Assembly (NCBI GenBank): GCA_050949825.1
Contig: JBMNGL010000007.1
Span: forward strand, 372,001-436,000
From: DTU019 sp050949825
GTDB lineage: Bacteria; Bacillota; Syntrophomonadia; Syntrophomonadales; Syntrophomonadaceae
Direction of reading: 5' to 3'
Length of the DNA stretch: 64,000 nucleotides
The position numbers and the translations under genes were made by a program. Of the stretch, positions 53,608 to 61,339 are shown one piece after another. The notes beneath the pieces were generated by a model. It was not told the DNA's origin. It ran no database searches and worked only from the letters and a program-made list of their open reading frames with translations. Each line of letters opens with the position of its first letter. The stretch's first letter is position 1.

Positions 53608-54381
53608 ATGAAGAGAGATATGAGCGCGGTCTGGGTTCAATACAAGGAAAAGCATGAAACCAGTGCCCGGGATGAGTTGATTGTCCATTATGCCCATCTG
53701 GTAAAGTATGTAGCCAATCGACTGGCCATTAACCTGTCTTCTGTAGTGGAAGTGGACGAATTAATCTCTTATGGCATTGAGGGCTTAATCGATGCAATCG
53801 AGAAATTCGATCACAAGCGCAACATCAAGTTTGAAACCTATGCCATCACCCGCATTCGGGGTTCTATCATTGACGGATTGCGTGCTATGGATTGGGTGCC
53901 GGTATCGGTGCGCCAGAAGAGCAAAGAATTGGAGAGATGCTACACCAGCCTGGAGGCCAGGTTGGGCAGATCGGCCACTGATGCCGAAGTGGCTGCCGAA
54001 CTGGGTATTAATCTGCGCGAATTCGCCACCCTCTTAAGGGAAATGGCCGCTTCAACGATAATATCACTAGATGATTTTATTCCCGGTGAAGATGGCGATG
54101 ATCGAAAAAAGCGTATTGTTGACATGCTGGAAGATGAAAATGCCGGTGATGCCCTGGACCTCCTGGAACTGGGAGAGGTCAAGGCACTGCTGGCGCAAAC
54201 CATCGCCCGCTTGCCGGAAAAAGAAAAAACCGTGGTAGCCCTCTATTATTATGAGGGTTTGACCTTAAAGGAGATTGGCGCCGTTTTGAGTTTGTCCGAA
54301 TCCCGTATTTCACAATTACACACCAAGGCTATTTTGAGACTGCGGGGCAGCCTCAGCAAAAGAAAGCATTTGGTGACTTAA
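53608..54381 (+). CDS. sigD: RNA polymerase sigma factor SigD/FliA
   Basis: Sigma-28 factor for late flagellar genes. WVQYKEKHETSARDELIVHY (region 1.2/2.1), KFETYAITRIRGSIIDGLR (2.3-2.4), and ESRISQLHTKAILRLRG (4.2). 257 aa. Starts directly after the cheD stop. Its anti-sigma factor FlgM is not in the window. I see no secure sigma-D promoter here. Confidence 0.96.
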   Translation: MKRDMSAVWVQYKEKHETSARDELIVHYAHLVKYVANRLAINLSSVVEVDELISYGIEGLIDAIEKFDHKRNIKFETYAITRIRGSIIDGLRAMDWVPVSVRQKSKELERCYTSLEARLGRSATDAEVAAELGINLREFATLLREMAASTIISLDDFIPGEDGDDRKKRIVDMLEDENAGDALDLLELGEVKALLAQTIARLPEKEKTVVALYYYEGLTLKEIGAVLSLSESRISQLHTKAILRLRGSLSKRKHLVT

Positions 54382-54402
54382 CATATATAAAGGAATAGAG
54401 AT

Positions 54403-55803
54403 ATGAATGGTATTGGAAGCACGGTTGATGGAGAAGCCATTGTTGCCATCGATAACAACCGCATGAAAGCCTATTTGGAAATAACTGCCCCAGTTGGTGA
54501 TGGCAAACCCTGCAGCCTGGAAAAGGCGATGCAAGCCCTGGCCAATTGCCGGGTGGTTTTTGGCATTGATGAGGCCATGGTCTGCGAAGCCTTGCAAGAG
54601 CATAACTGGGGCCAAACCCGGTTGGTAGCAAGCGGCAAGGAACCACAAAATGGAAAAGATGCGCAGATTGTCTTGCGCTTTACCATGAAAAATAGCAGCC
54701 CCCAGGTGGATGAAGGCGGCAATGTGAATTACAAGGAGTTGGGCTTAATAAGCAATGTCCGCACCGGAGAGTTGCTGGCCGAAAAGATCTTATTGACCGA
54801 AGGCCAGCCGGGGATGGATGTGACCGGCCAGGAAATCATACCCCGGAAAGGAAAAGACATCAACCTGGGGGGCGGCAAAAACACAGCAGTGGACCCCAGT
54901 GGACGTTATCTCTTTGCTCAGGCGGACGGCCATGCTACTGTGGTCAATAACCGCATCCAGGTAAGTCCCGTCTTTGACGTGAAAGGTGATGTAGACTATT
55001 CCTCGGGGGATATCAATTTTGTCGGAACGGTACGCATATCAGGCAATGTAATGTCCGGTTTCAAGGTCAAGTCGGAAGGGGATATCGAAATTGGCGGATC
55101 TATAGAAGGTGCCCAAGTAATTGCCGAGGGCAGCGTCCTGGTTCGAGGGGGCATTACCGGAGGTGCTAAAGGTTTTGTCAAGGCGGGAGGGAATATCAGC
55201 GCCCGTTTTGTGGAGAATGCCCGGCTGGAAGCGGGCCTCTCTGTCCTGGTGAGAGAAGCCATCATACAGTCCCAGGTTAAAGCCGGCAGCATCGTTAAGG
55301 TAACCGATAAGAAGGCTATTATCGTGGGTGGTGTGATTCAGGCCGGTCACGAAGTGGAATCCAGGACATTGGGGTCGCAATTGGCAACTCAAACCGTGGT
55401 AGAGGTTGGCGTCAATCCCCATTATCGCGACGAATACCAGCAGATCACCAGGAGCCGTAATGAAAAGAAGAAAACCCTGGAAAATATCAGCAATAGCCTG
55501 CAATCCTATCAGCGTTATCGCCAGAACCCCGAACAACTTAACGATAAACAAAAACAGGCCTTGATGAAGCTGCTGGATGTGTATAAGGCCCTGCGCAAGG
55601 AAGTGGATGATATTGAACAGCGGATTAAATTCTTGGAAAATGAGTTGGAAGGCCATCAATTTGCACAGGTAAAAGCGCATGACATAGCTTATCCCGGCGT
55701 CAGGATCAGCATTGGCAAACTGATTTATATTATGAATGATCCTGTAAAATATTCAGCTTTTGCTGTAGATCGGGGAGAAATACGGGTGGTAGCCTTGCGC
55801 TAA
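54403..55803 (+). CDS. DUF342 family protein (FapA)
   Basis: 466 aa: N-terminal region, a central right-handed beta-helix-like stretch of glycine-rich repeats (about 165-330: KGDVDYSSGDINFVGTVRIS and SEGDIEIGGSIEGAQVIA then AEGSVLVRGGITGGAK), and a C-terminal coiled coil (about 345-425). The beta-helix looks like a polymerising or scaffold fold. Common next to fla/che clusters and in Vibrio as FapA; role in Firmicutes is unclear. SD AAAGGAATAGAG. Confidence 0.85.
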   Translation: MNGIGSTVDGEAIVAIDNNRMKAYLEITAPVGDGKPCSLEKAMQALANCRVVFGIDEAMVCEALQEHNWGQTRLVASGKEPQNGKDAQIVLRFTMKNSSPQVDEGGNVNYKELGLISNVRTGELLAEKILLTEGQPGMDVTGQEIIPRKGKDINLGGGKNTAVDPSGRYLFAQADGHATVVNNRIQVSPVFDVKGDVDYSSGDINFVGTVRISGNVMSGFKVKSEGDIEIGGSIEGAQVIAEGSVLVRGGITGGAKGFVKAGGNISARFVENARLEAGLSVLVREAIIQSQVKAGSIVKVTDKKAIIVGGVIQAGHEVESRTLGSQLATQTVVEVGVNPHYRDEYQQITRSRNEKKKTLENISNSLQSYQRYRQNPEQLNDKQKQALMKLLDVYKALRKEVDDIEQRIKFLENELEGHQFAQVKAHDIAYPGVRISIGKLIYIMNDPVKYSAFAVDRGEIRVVALR

Positions 55804-55818
55804 AACGGGGGAATTACG

Positions 55819-56139
55819 ATGAGCATTAAAAGCGTCGATATGCAGGTTTTGGTCCAAAAGGTGGGAGATGTTGCCCGCATGCAGCACACTCAGCATAATG
55901 AGGCCAATCACCGCCAGGGCGAATTTTCCCAGGTAATGGTGAACCAGACCATAGCCAACCGGCAAACGGTGCGTGAACTAAAGGAACCCGATACTAAAAC
56001 CGTGCATGAGCGGCAAGCAGGGGAGCAGGAAAAGGAACGCTCCCGGGACCAAAACCGCCCTGCTGAAAAGCAGAGTGAACCGGATCAAGAAATATTTCGA
56101 GATTTTCACAAAGGCTCCACCATTGATATAAAGATCTAA
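55819..56139 (+). CDS. Small uncharacterised flagellar/chemotaxis operon protein
   Basis: 106 aa. A conserved-looking N-terminus (SIKSVDMQVLVQKVGDVARM) is followed by a very charged, Gln/Glu/Arg-rich, probably disordered middle, and a short C-terminal GSTIDIKI. I recognise the general pattern from genes at the end of clostridial fla/che operons but cannot give a family name. SD CGGGGG before ATG 55819, 15 bp after the DUF342 gene. Confidence 0.72.
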   Translation: MSIKSVDMQVLVQKVGDVARMQHTQHNEANHRQGEFSQVMVNQTIANRQTVRELKEPDTKTVHERQAGEQEKERSRDQNRPAEKQSEPDQEIFRDFHKGSTIDIKI

Positions 56140-56156
56140 AGGGATGATTATCACCT

Positions 56157-56705
56157 ATGGAGATAATGGCTATTTTCATGACAGCAATACTAATCCTACT
56201 GGGATACCGCTGGTGGTTGCAACAGCAGCAATTGAAGGATTCTGCCACAAAGCTGGAGGCTTTAATCTGTGAAGCCCGCATGGTAAGCCAGGATATGGAG
56301 GCCATGCTCAATAGTGCTGTGGATCTTTCCCGTACGGTTATTGATGATTTTGACACCCGCATCAAAGAAGCCCAGAGTCTGCCCGCCTTATGCATCCCCA
56401 CGGCGGCACCGCCGCACCCCGACCCCATAGCTCAATTTTACCACGATCTGTTACAAGAGGCCGACCCTGATGTGCCCTGCCAGCTCGAAGAAGAAACACC
56501 TGCTCCTGAAGAGGGCAGCGCAGCCGGGACCGCGATGCTTGATGACCATGATTATCAAGCTTACCGGCAGATGCATCCCACGCTGGCGGTGCACCAGCTA
56601 TACCAACGGGGCCTTGGTGTCAAACAGATTTCACAAATCCTGCAGCGGGGACAGGGGGAAATCCACCTGATCTTGAACCTGGCGCGCAAAAAAAAGATGG
56701 GCTAG
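56157..56705 (+). CDS. SwrB/DUF6115-like membrane protein
   Basis: 182 aa with one N-terminal membrane helix (IMAIFMTAILILLGYRWW), a short coiled coil, a variable Pro/Glu-rich region and a C-terminal helix-turn-helix-like segment LYQRGLGVKQISQILQRGQG then EIHLILNLARKKK. The layout and position after sigD match Bacillus SwrB (YlxL), which promotes basal-body maturation. Start could also be ATG 56166. Last gene of the fla/che cluster. Confidence 0.72.
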   Translation: MEIMAIFMTAILILLGYRWWLQQQQLKDSATKLEALICEARMVSQDMEAMLNSAVDLSRTVIDDFDTRIKEAQSLPALCIPTAAPPHPDPIAQFYHDLLQEADPDVPCQLEEETPAPEEGSAAGTAMLDDHDYQAYRQMHPTLAVHQLYQRGLGVKQISQILQRGQGEIHLILNLARKKKMG

Positions 56706-56760
56706 GCTAGTATTCAGGTATAAATGACCACGAATCCTTTAACAATATAGCAGGAAGAAA

Positions 56761-56802
56761 GCCTTGGTTTGGCGTGAATCGAACATTGCCAAACCCTTAG
56801 GC
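56761..56802 (+). promoter_or_regulatory. Inverted repeat overlapping the rpsB promoter -35
   Basis: GGTTTGGC (56766-56773) pairs with GCCAAACC (56788-56795), and outer GCCT/AGGC (56761-56764 with 56799-56802) extends it. The -35 TTGCCA (56786-56791) lies in the right arm. It may be the 3' end structure of the flagellar operon or an operator; no T-run follows directly. Confidence 0.5.
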
Positions 56803-56814
56803 TTATGTTATATT
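56786..56814 (+). promoter_or_regulatory. Sigma-A promoter of rpsB-tsf
   Basis: TTGCCA (56786-56791), 17-bp spacer, TATATT (56809-56814). The predicted leader is about 100 nt long and contains a hairpin at 56848-56880: CGTTGAT and ATCAACG as the outer stem and TGCTTA/TGAGCA inside, a likely site of ribosomal protein control. Confidence 0.6.
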
Positions 56815-56922
56815 AATTTTTGGTAATTACACACGCTGACTGGACTCGTTGATCGGTGCTTATGCTGAGCAATCAACGGGAATGAAACAGCGGAGGAATA
56901 AAACTGAAAGGGGGTCTTTAAG

Positions 56923-57621
56923 GTGTCAGTAATTACAATGAAGCAGCTCCTCGAAGCCGGGGTGCATTTCGGACACCAGACACGCAGATGGAATCCCAAG
57001 ATGGCCACTTATATTTATATGGAGAGAAACGGGATTTACATCATTGATTTGCAGCAGACGGTAAGGAAGTTTGACGATGCCTATAATTTTATTAAGAGCA
57101 TTTCCGCTGAGGGGAAAGGGGTCTTGTTTGTCGGAACCAAAAAACAGGCCCAGGAGACCATCAGGGAAGAAGCCCAACGTTGTGAGATGTATTTTGTTAA
57201 TCAGCGCTGGCTGGGCGGTATGCTGACCAATTATAAGACCATACGCAAGCGCGTATTCCGACTTAAAGAATTGGAGAAAATGGAAGCAGAGGGTTCTATG
57301 GAGGTCCTGCCCAAGAAGGAAATAGCCCGGCTCCTCAATGAAAAGGAGCGATTGGAGCGCTTCCTGGGAGGTATTAAGGATATGGACCGCTTGCCCGGCG
57401 CAGTGTTTGTGGTGGATCCCAGGAAAGAGAAAATCGCTGTAGCCGAGGCCAGGAAACTTAACATACCGGTGGTGGCTATAGTAGACACCAACTGCGATCC
57501 GGACGAAATCGATTATGTTATCCCGGGCAACGACGATGCTATCCGAGCCGTGAAATTAATATCTTCAAGAATTGCAGATGCTGTTCTGGAAGGCAAACAA
57601 GGGGAACAAGTAAACGCATAA
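56923..57621 (+). CDS. rpsB: 30S ribosomal protein S2
   Basis: SVITMKQLLEAGVHFGHQTR and NPKMATYIYMERNGIYIIDL are S2 signatures; the C-terminal AVVDTNCDPDEIDYVIPGND-like segment (here VAIVDTNCDPDEIDYVIPGN) is also typical. 232 aa. GTG 56923 follows AAAGGGGGT. It opens the rpsB-tsf-pyrH-frr cluster. Confidence 0.98.
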   Translation: MSVITMKQLLEAGVHFGHQTRRWNPKMATYIYMERNGIYIIDLQQTVRKFDDAYNFIKSISAEGKGVLFVGTKKQAQETIREEAQRCEMYFVNQRWLGGMLTNYKTIRKRVFRLKELEKMEAEGSMEVLPKKEIARLLNEKERLERFLGGIKDMDRLPGAVFVVDPRKEKIAVAEARKLNIPVVAIVDTNCDPDEIDYVIPGNDDAIRAVKLISSRIADAVLEGKQGEQVNA

Positions 57622-57628
57622 CAAGGTA

Positions 57629-57664
57629 AGGGGTGCTGGGTTTGTTCCGACACCCCTCTTTTTT
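57629..57664 (+). terminator. Terminator/attenuator between rpsB and tsf
   Basis: AGGGGTG (57629-57635) pairs with CACCCCT (57651-57657), with three further inner pairs after one mismatch, then CTTTTTT. Because tsf has no separate strong promoter, this is likely a partial terminator that adjusts the S2 to EF-Ts ratio. Confidence 0.75.
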
Positions 57665-57718
57665 GGCCAAATAGCCTTAAGGCTGAAAGAGACTCACTGT
57701 GAATTAGGAGGAATAAAA

Positions 57719-58372
57719 ATGGAGATTACAGCCGCAATGGTAAAAGAACTGCGCGAAAGAACCGGCGCAGGTATGATGGACTGCAAAAATGCCCTGGTGC
57801 AGTGCCAGGGTGACCTGGAAAAGGCCATTGACGAACTGCGGGCCAAAGGTCTGGCCAGGGCCGCCAAGAAGGCCGGACGGGTAGCCAGCGAAGGTCTGGT
57901 CATTTCATATATTCACGGCGGAGGACGCATTGGGGTTCTGGTCGAAGTTAATTGCGAAACCGACTTTGTAGCCAAAACTCCGGAATACAAACAACTGACT
58001 TATGATATTGCCATGCAGATTGCTGCTTCAAACCCCGCCTATATCAAGCGTGATGATGTTCCTGCCGCCGTGATGGAGCGGGAACGCCAGGTTTTAAGAG
58101 CACAGGCTTTGGAAGAAGGCAAGCCGGAGAAGATTATTGAAAAGATGATTGACGGACGTATTGAGAAGTTCTTCAAGGAGAATTGCCTCCTGGAGCAGCC
58201 CTTCATCAAAGATCCGGACAAGACCGTGGAACAGCTTATTCACGAAAATATTGCCCGCATCGGTGAGAATATCAATGTGCGCCGTTTTGCCCGCTATGAG
58301 GTCGGAGAAGGCATTGACAAAGAAAAGGCTGATTTCGCCGCGGAAGTCATGGCACAGATTCAAACCAAATAA
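57719..58372 (+). CDS. tsf: Elongation factor Ts
   Basis: Guanine-nucleotide exchange factor for EF-Tu. N-terminal UBA-like domain ITAAMVKELRERTGAGMMDC then KNALVQCQGDLEKAIDELR; core domain with GRIGVLVEVNCETDFVAK, the EF-Ts signature. 217 aa is the short version seen in several Firmicutes; one core subdomain is shortened compared with E. coli. SD AGGAGGAA before ATG 57719. Confidence 0.97.
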   Translation: MEITAAMVKELRERTGAGMMDCKNALVQCQGDLEKAIDELRAKGLARAAKKAGRVASEGLVISYIHGGGRIGVLVEVNCETDFVAKTPEYKQLTYDIAMQIAASNPAYIKRDDVPAAVMERERQVLRAQALEEGKPEKIIEKMIDGRIEKFFKENCLLEQPFIKDPDKTVEQLIHENIARIGENINVRRFARYEVGEGIDKEKADFAAEVMAQIQTK

Positions 58373-58397
58373 AACATCAGCGGGGGAGGTTGACAGC

Positions 58398-59114
58398 TTG
58401 CAGAGCCCCAAATACAAACGGGTTATTTTAAAGCTCAGCGGTGAAGCCCTGGCAGGTAGTGATAGTTACGGCATTAATCCGGAAACCTTGTCAACCATCG
58501 CCACACAGGTTATTGAGGTGGCGCAATTGGGTGTTGAAGTTGCTATTGTGGTTGGCGGGGGCAATATCTGGCGTGGTGTGGCCGGGAGTGCCAAGGGCAT
58601 GGATCGGGCTACGGCCGATTTTATGGGCATGCTGGCCACGGTTATCAATGCCCTGGCTTTGCAGGACGCCCTGGAGGGTAAAAATGCCCCCACCCGGGTG
58701 ATGTCGGCCATTGAAATGAGAGAAGTGGCCGAGCCCTACATCCGGCGACGGGCCATTCGTCACCTGGAAAAAGGCCGCGTGGTCATATTTGCCGCCGGCA
58801 CCGGCAACCCGTATTTTTCTACCGATACCGCTGCTGCCTTGCGGTCTGCGGAGATCGAGGCAGAAGTCATTTTGATGGCAAAAAAAGTTGACGGCATTTA
58901 TGACAGCGACCCGATCACCAACCCCCAGGCCAAAAAGATTGATAAGCTTGATTATATTGATGTATTGAATATGGGCCTGGGGGTCATGGATTCCACTGCC
59001 GCCTCATTGTGTATGGATAATAACATCCCCATTATTGTTTTCGATCTTACTCAAGAAGGCAACATTTTAAAGGTGGTCCTGGGTGAAAAGATCGGCACCT
59101 ATGTAGGGAGGTAA
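58398..59114 (+). CDS. pyrH: UMP kinase PyrH
   Basis: Phosphorylates UMP to UDP; hexameric, amino acid kinase fold. Motifs: YKRVILKLSGEALAGSDSYG, VGGGNIWRGVAGS, ATADFMGMLATVINALALQD and FAAGTGNPYFSTDTAAALR. TTG 58398 stands 8 nt after GGGGGAGG and gives 238 aa, the usual size; the open frame upstream into tsf is spurious. Confidence 0.96.
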   Translation: MQSPKYKRVILKLSGEALAGSDSYGINPETLSTIATQVIEVAQLGVEVAIVVGGGNIWRGVAGSAKGMDRATADFMGMLATVINALALQDALEGKNAPTRVMSAIEMREVAEPYIRRRAIRHLEKGRVVIFAAGTGNPYFSTDTAAALRSAEIEAEVILMAKKVDGIYDSDPITNPQAKKIDKLDYIDVLNMGLGVMDSTAASLCMDNNIPIIVFDLTQEGNILKVVLGEKIGTYVGR

Positions 59115-59118
59115 GGTA

Positions 59119-59676
59119 ATGATCAAGGATATTATCAATGATGCAGAAGATCGTATGAAGAAGAGCCTGGAGCATCTGAGCAAGGATTTGGCCGCATTGA
59201 GGGCCGGGCGTGCCAATCCTGCTATGGTGGAAAAGCTCAGTGTTGATTACTATGGGGTTAATACCCCCATAAATCAACTGGCCAATATCACTGTTCCGGA
59301 GGCCCGCTTACTGGTGATCCAACCCTGGGACAAATCCATTATAGCTGATATTGAAAAGGCCATTATGAAATCAGATCTGGGCATTAATCCCAACAATGAC
59401 GGCAATGTAATCCGCATCGCCATACCGCAACTAACCGAAGAACGGCGCAAGGATTTAGTCAAAGTGGTTAAAAAGAGAGCCGAGGAAGCCCGGGTTGCGG
59501 TGCGCAATCTTCGCCGTGAGGCCAACGATATGCTCAAAGTGAGCGAGAAGGATAAACTTTTCTCGGAAGATGAAAGCAAAAAGGGCGCCGATGAGGTACA
59601 GAAGCTGACGGACCGCTATATTAAGAATATCGACAGCATACTTCAAGCCAAGGAAAAGGAAATCATAGAGGTATAG
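59119..59676 (+). CDS. frr: Ribosome recycling factor
   Basis: Splits post-termination ribosomes with EF-G. 185 aa with LSKDLAALRAGRANPAMVEK, VDYYGVNTPINQLANITVPE and SDLGINPNNDGNVIRIAIPQ, and LTEERRKDLVKVVKKRAEEA. 4 bp after pyrH. Confidence 0.98.
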   Translation: MIKDIINDAEDRMKKSLEHLSKDLAALRAGRANPAMVEKLSVDYYGVNTPINQLANITVPEARLLVIQPWDKSIIADIEKAIMKSDLGINPNNDGNVIRIAIPQLTEERRKDLVKVVKKRAEEARVAVRNLRREANDMLKVSEKDKLFSEDESKKGADEVQKLTDRYIKNIDSILQAKEKEIIEV

Positions 59677-59727
59677 ATGCAGGTTTTATTTCCAGAGCAG
59701 TCCGGTTATAATATTGAGTAAACTACT

Positions 59728-59747
59728 ATACCCCCGATAGGGGGTAT
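59728..59747 (+). other. Hairpin between frr and uppS
   Basis: ATACCCCC (59728-59735) and GGGGGTAT (59740-59747) form a perfect 8-bp stem with a GATA tetraloop. The following T content is weak (TATCGTTTC). It may be a partial terminator that separates the translation genes from the lipid genes. Confidence 0.5.
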
Positions 59748-59772
59748 TATCGTTTCGGAGAGAAGGGATACA

Positions 59773-60516
59773 GTGGGTGCTGGGAGCGAGGATCTGCCGC
59801 GCCATATAGCGGTAATTATGGATGGCAATGGGCGCTGGGCCAAAAAGAGGTTGATGCCCCGAACTATGGGACACAGGGCCGGCATGACGGCCTTAAAGCG
59901 TCTGGTTGAGTCGGTAGTTGAACTCAATATCCCCTATCTGACAGTTTTTGCATTTTCTACTGAAAACTGGCGGCGTCCCTGGGAGGAAGTGGATTACTTA
60001 ATGAACCTTCTGGTGGAATATTTATTAAAGGAACTGCAAGAACTGCATCAAAATAATGTCAGAATCAATATACTGGGTGAGTACCAATCACTGCCGCCAA
60101 GATGCCGCATAGAATTGGAAGATGCCCTGCAGACTACCGGAAATAACAGCGGCTTGACCTTCAGCATAGCACTCAATTATGGAGCCCGGCACGAAATCCT
60201 CACTGCGGTGAAAAAAGTCGCGGCCCGGGTAGCCAGCGGTGAGTTGCCGGCGGAAGGGATTGATGAGGCCTATTTCTCCTCACTGCTGTTTACAGCCGGT
60301 CTTCCCGATCCGGATCTGCTGATCCGCACCGCCGGGGAGATGCGCATCAGCAATTTCTTGCTGTGGCAGATCGCTTATACTGAAATATGGGTTACCGACC
60401 GCCTGTGGCCGGAATTTAGTCGGGAAGACCTGATGCGGGCCATAGCTGACTATCAGCGCCGGGATCGGCGCTATGGAGGACTGAGCCGGCAGGATGAGGA
60501 TTACCGCCATGTTTAG
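59773..60516 (+). CDS. uppS: Undecaprenyl diphosphate synthase UppS
   Basis: Cis-prenyltransferase making the C55 lipid carrier for peptidoglycan. HIAVIMDGNGRWAKKR with catalytic Asp17, FAFSTENWRRPWEEVDYLM, and DLLIRTAGEMRISNFLLWQ (the RTxGExRxSNFLLWQ motif, intact). 247 aa. GTG 59773 follows GAAGGGA. Confidence 0.97.
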   Translation: MGAGSEDLPRHIAVIMDGNGRWAKKRLMPRTMGHRAGMTALKRLVESVVELNIPYLTVFAFSTENWRRPWEEVDYLMNLLVEYLLKELQELHQNNVRINILGEYQSLPPRCRIELEDALQTTGNNSGLTFSIALNYGARHEILTAVKKVAARVASGELPAEGIDEAYFSSLLFTAGLPDPDLLIRTAGEMRISNFLLWQIAYTEIWVTDRLWPEFSREDLMRAIADYQRRDRRYGGLSRQDEDYRHV

Positions 60517-61300
60517 AACCAGGGTCCTCACCGCTGTTATTGGCATCCCGTTAATGTTGTTCATCCTCTTTCAGGGCGGCTATCTGTGGATGGGGCTTTT
60601 CTTTATCATGGCGGTAGGTTCACTTTATGAATACTATGGCATGATGAAGCAGAAGGGGATTGCCATTATGCGGCTTCCGGGCTATAGCTTGCTGCTGTTG
60701 TTGTGGGCCTTTCCATTATTAGGCTCAGAATCCTGGTTTTGGGCAGGTCTGATGGCAATTTTGATGGTGGTGGTAGCCTATGCCGTGTTGTTGTATCCTC
60801 ATATCAGGCTGCCGGAGATTGCCATGAACCTGTTTGGGCCGCTGTACCTGGGTATAACCTTGCAGTATGCCTTGCGCATACTGACTATGGCGGAGCCTTT
60901 TAAGATCATATTACTTGTTCTGCTTTTAACCTGGGCCAGTGATGTGGGCGGTTATGCGGTCGGAATGCTATGGGGAAAAAGGAAGCTGGCTTCACATTTG
61001 AGCCCCAAGAAAACCTGGGAGGGGGCCCTGGGCAGTATGCTGTTTTGCCTGCTTATTGCCGTGGGTTTCGCCCGCCTGGTTGAAATAGGCACCCCTGGCT
61101 ATGCATACTTTGTACTAATAGGGCTGGCCGCCAGTGTGGCCGCCCAGCTTGGCGATTTATTCATGTCCGGCATCAAACGATATTTTGGGGTGAAGGATAG
61201 CGGCTTTATCATCCTCGGTCATGGCGGCATTTTGGATCGATTTGACAGTTTTCTGCTGGTCCTGCCGCTGGTATATTATGGGGTGTACTGTGTGATGTAG
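60509..61300 (+). CDS. cdsA: Phosphatidate cytidylyltransferase CdsA
   Basis: Integral membrane enzyme converting phosphatidate and CTP to CDP-diacylglycerol. About eight membrane helices; the C-terminal signature is HLSPKKTWEGALGSM and IKRYFGVKDSGFIILGHGG then GILDRFDS. ATG 60509 follows GAGG and overlaps uppS by 8 nt; 263 aa. Confidence 0.95.
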   Translation: MFRTRVLTAVIGIPLMLFILFQGGYLWMGLFFIMAVGSLYEYYGMMKQKGIAIMRLPGYSLLLLLWAFPLLGSESWFWAGLMAILMVVVAYAVLLYPHIRLPEIAMNLFGPLYLGITLQYALRILTMAEPFKIILLVLLLTWASDVGGYAVGMLWGKRKLASHLSPKKTWEGALGSMLFCLLIAVGFARLVEIGTPGYAYFVLIGLAASVAAQLGDLFMSGIKRYFGVKDSGFIILGHGGILDRFDSFLLVLPLVYYGVYCVM

Positions 61301-61339
61301 CAGCGTTTAGCCCTGTTAAACATGATAGGAGGAGGCTGG

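Noticed and set aside
56891..56922. Mini-ORF from a CTG after CGGAGGAATAAAA in the rpsB leader
   Set aside because: CTG starts are rare and the frame has only five codons; the feature is noted only as an SD-like decoy.
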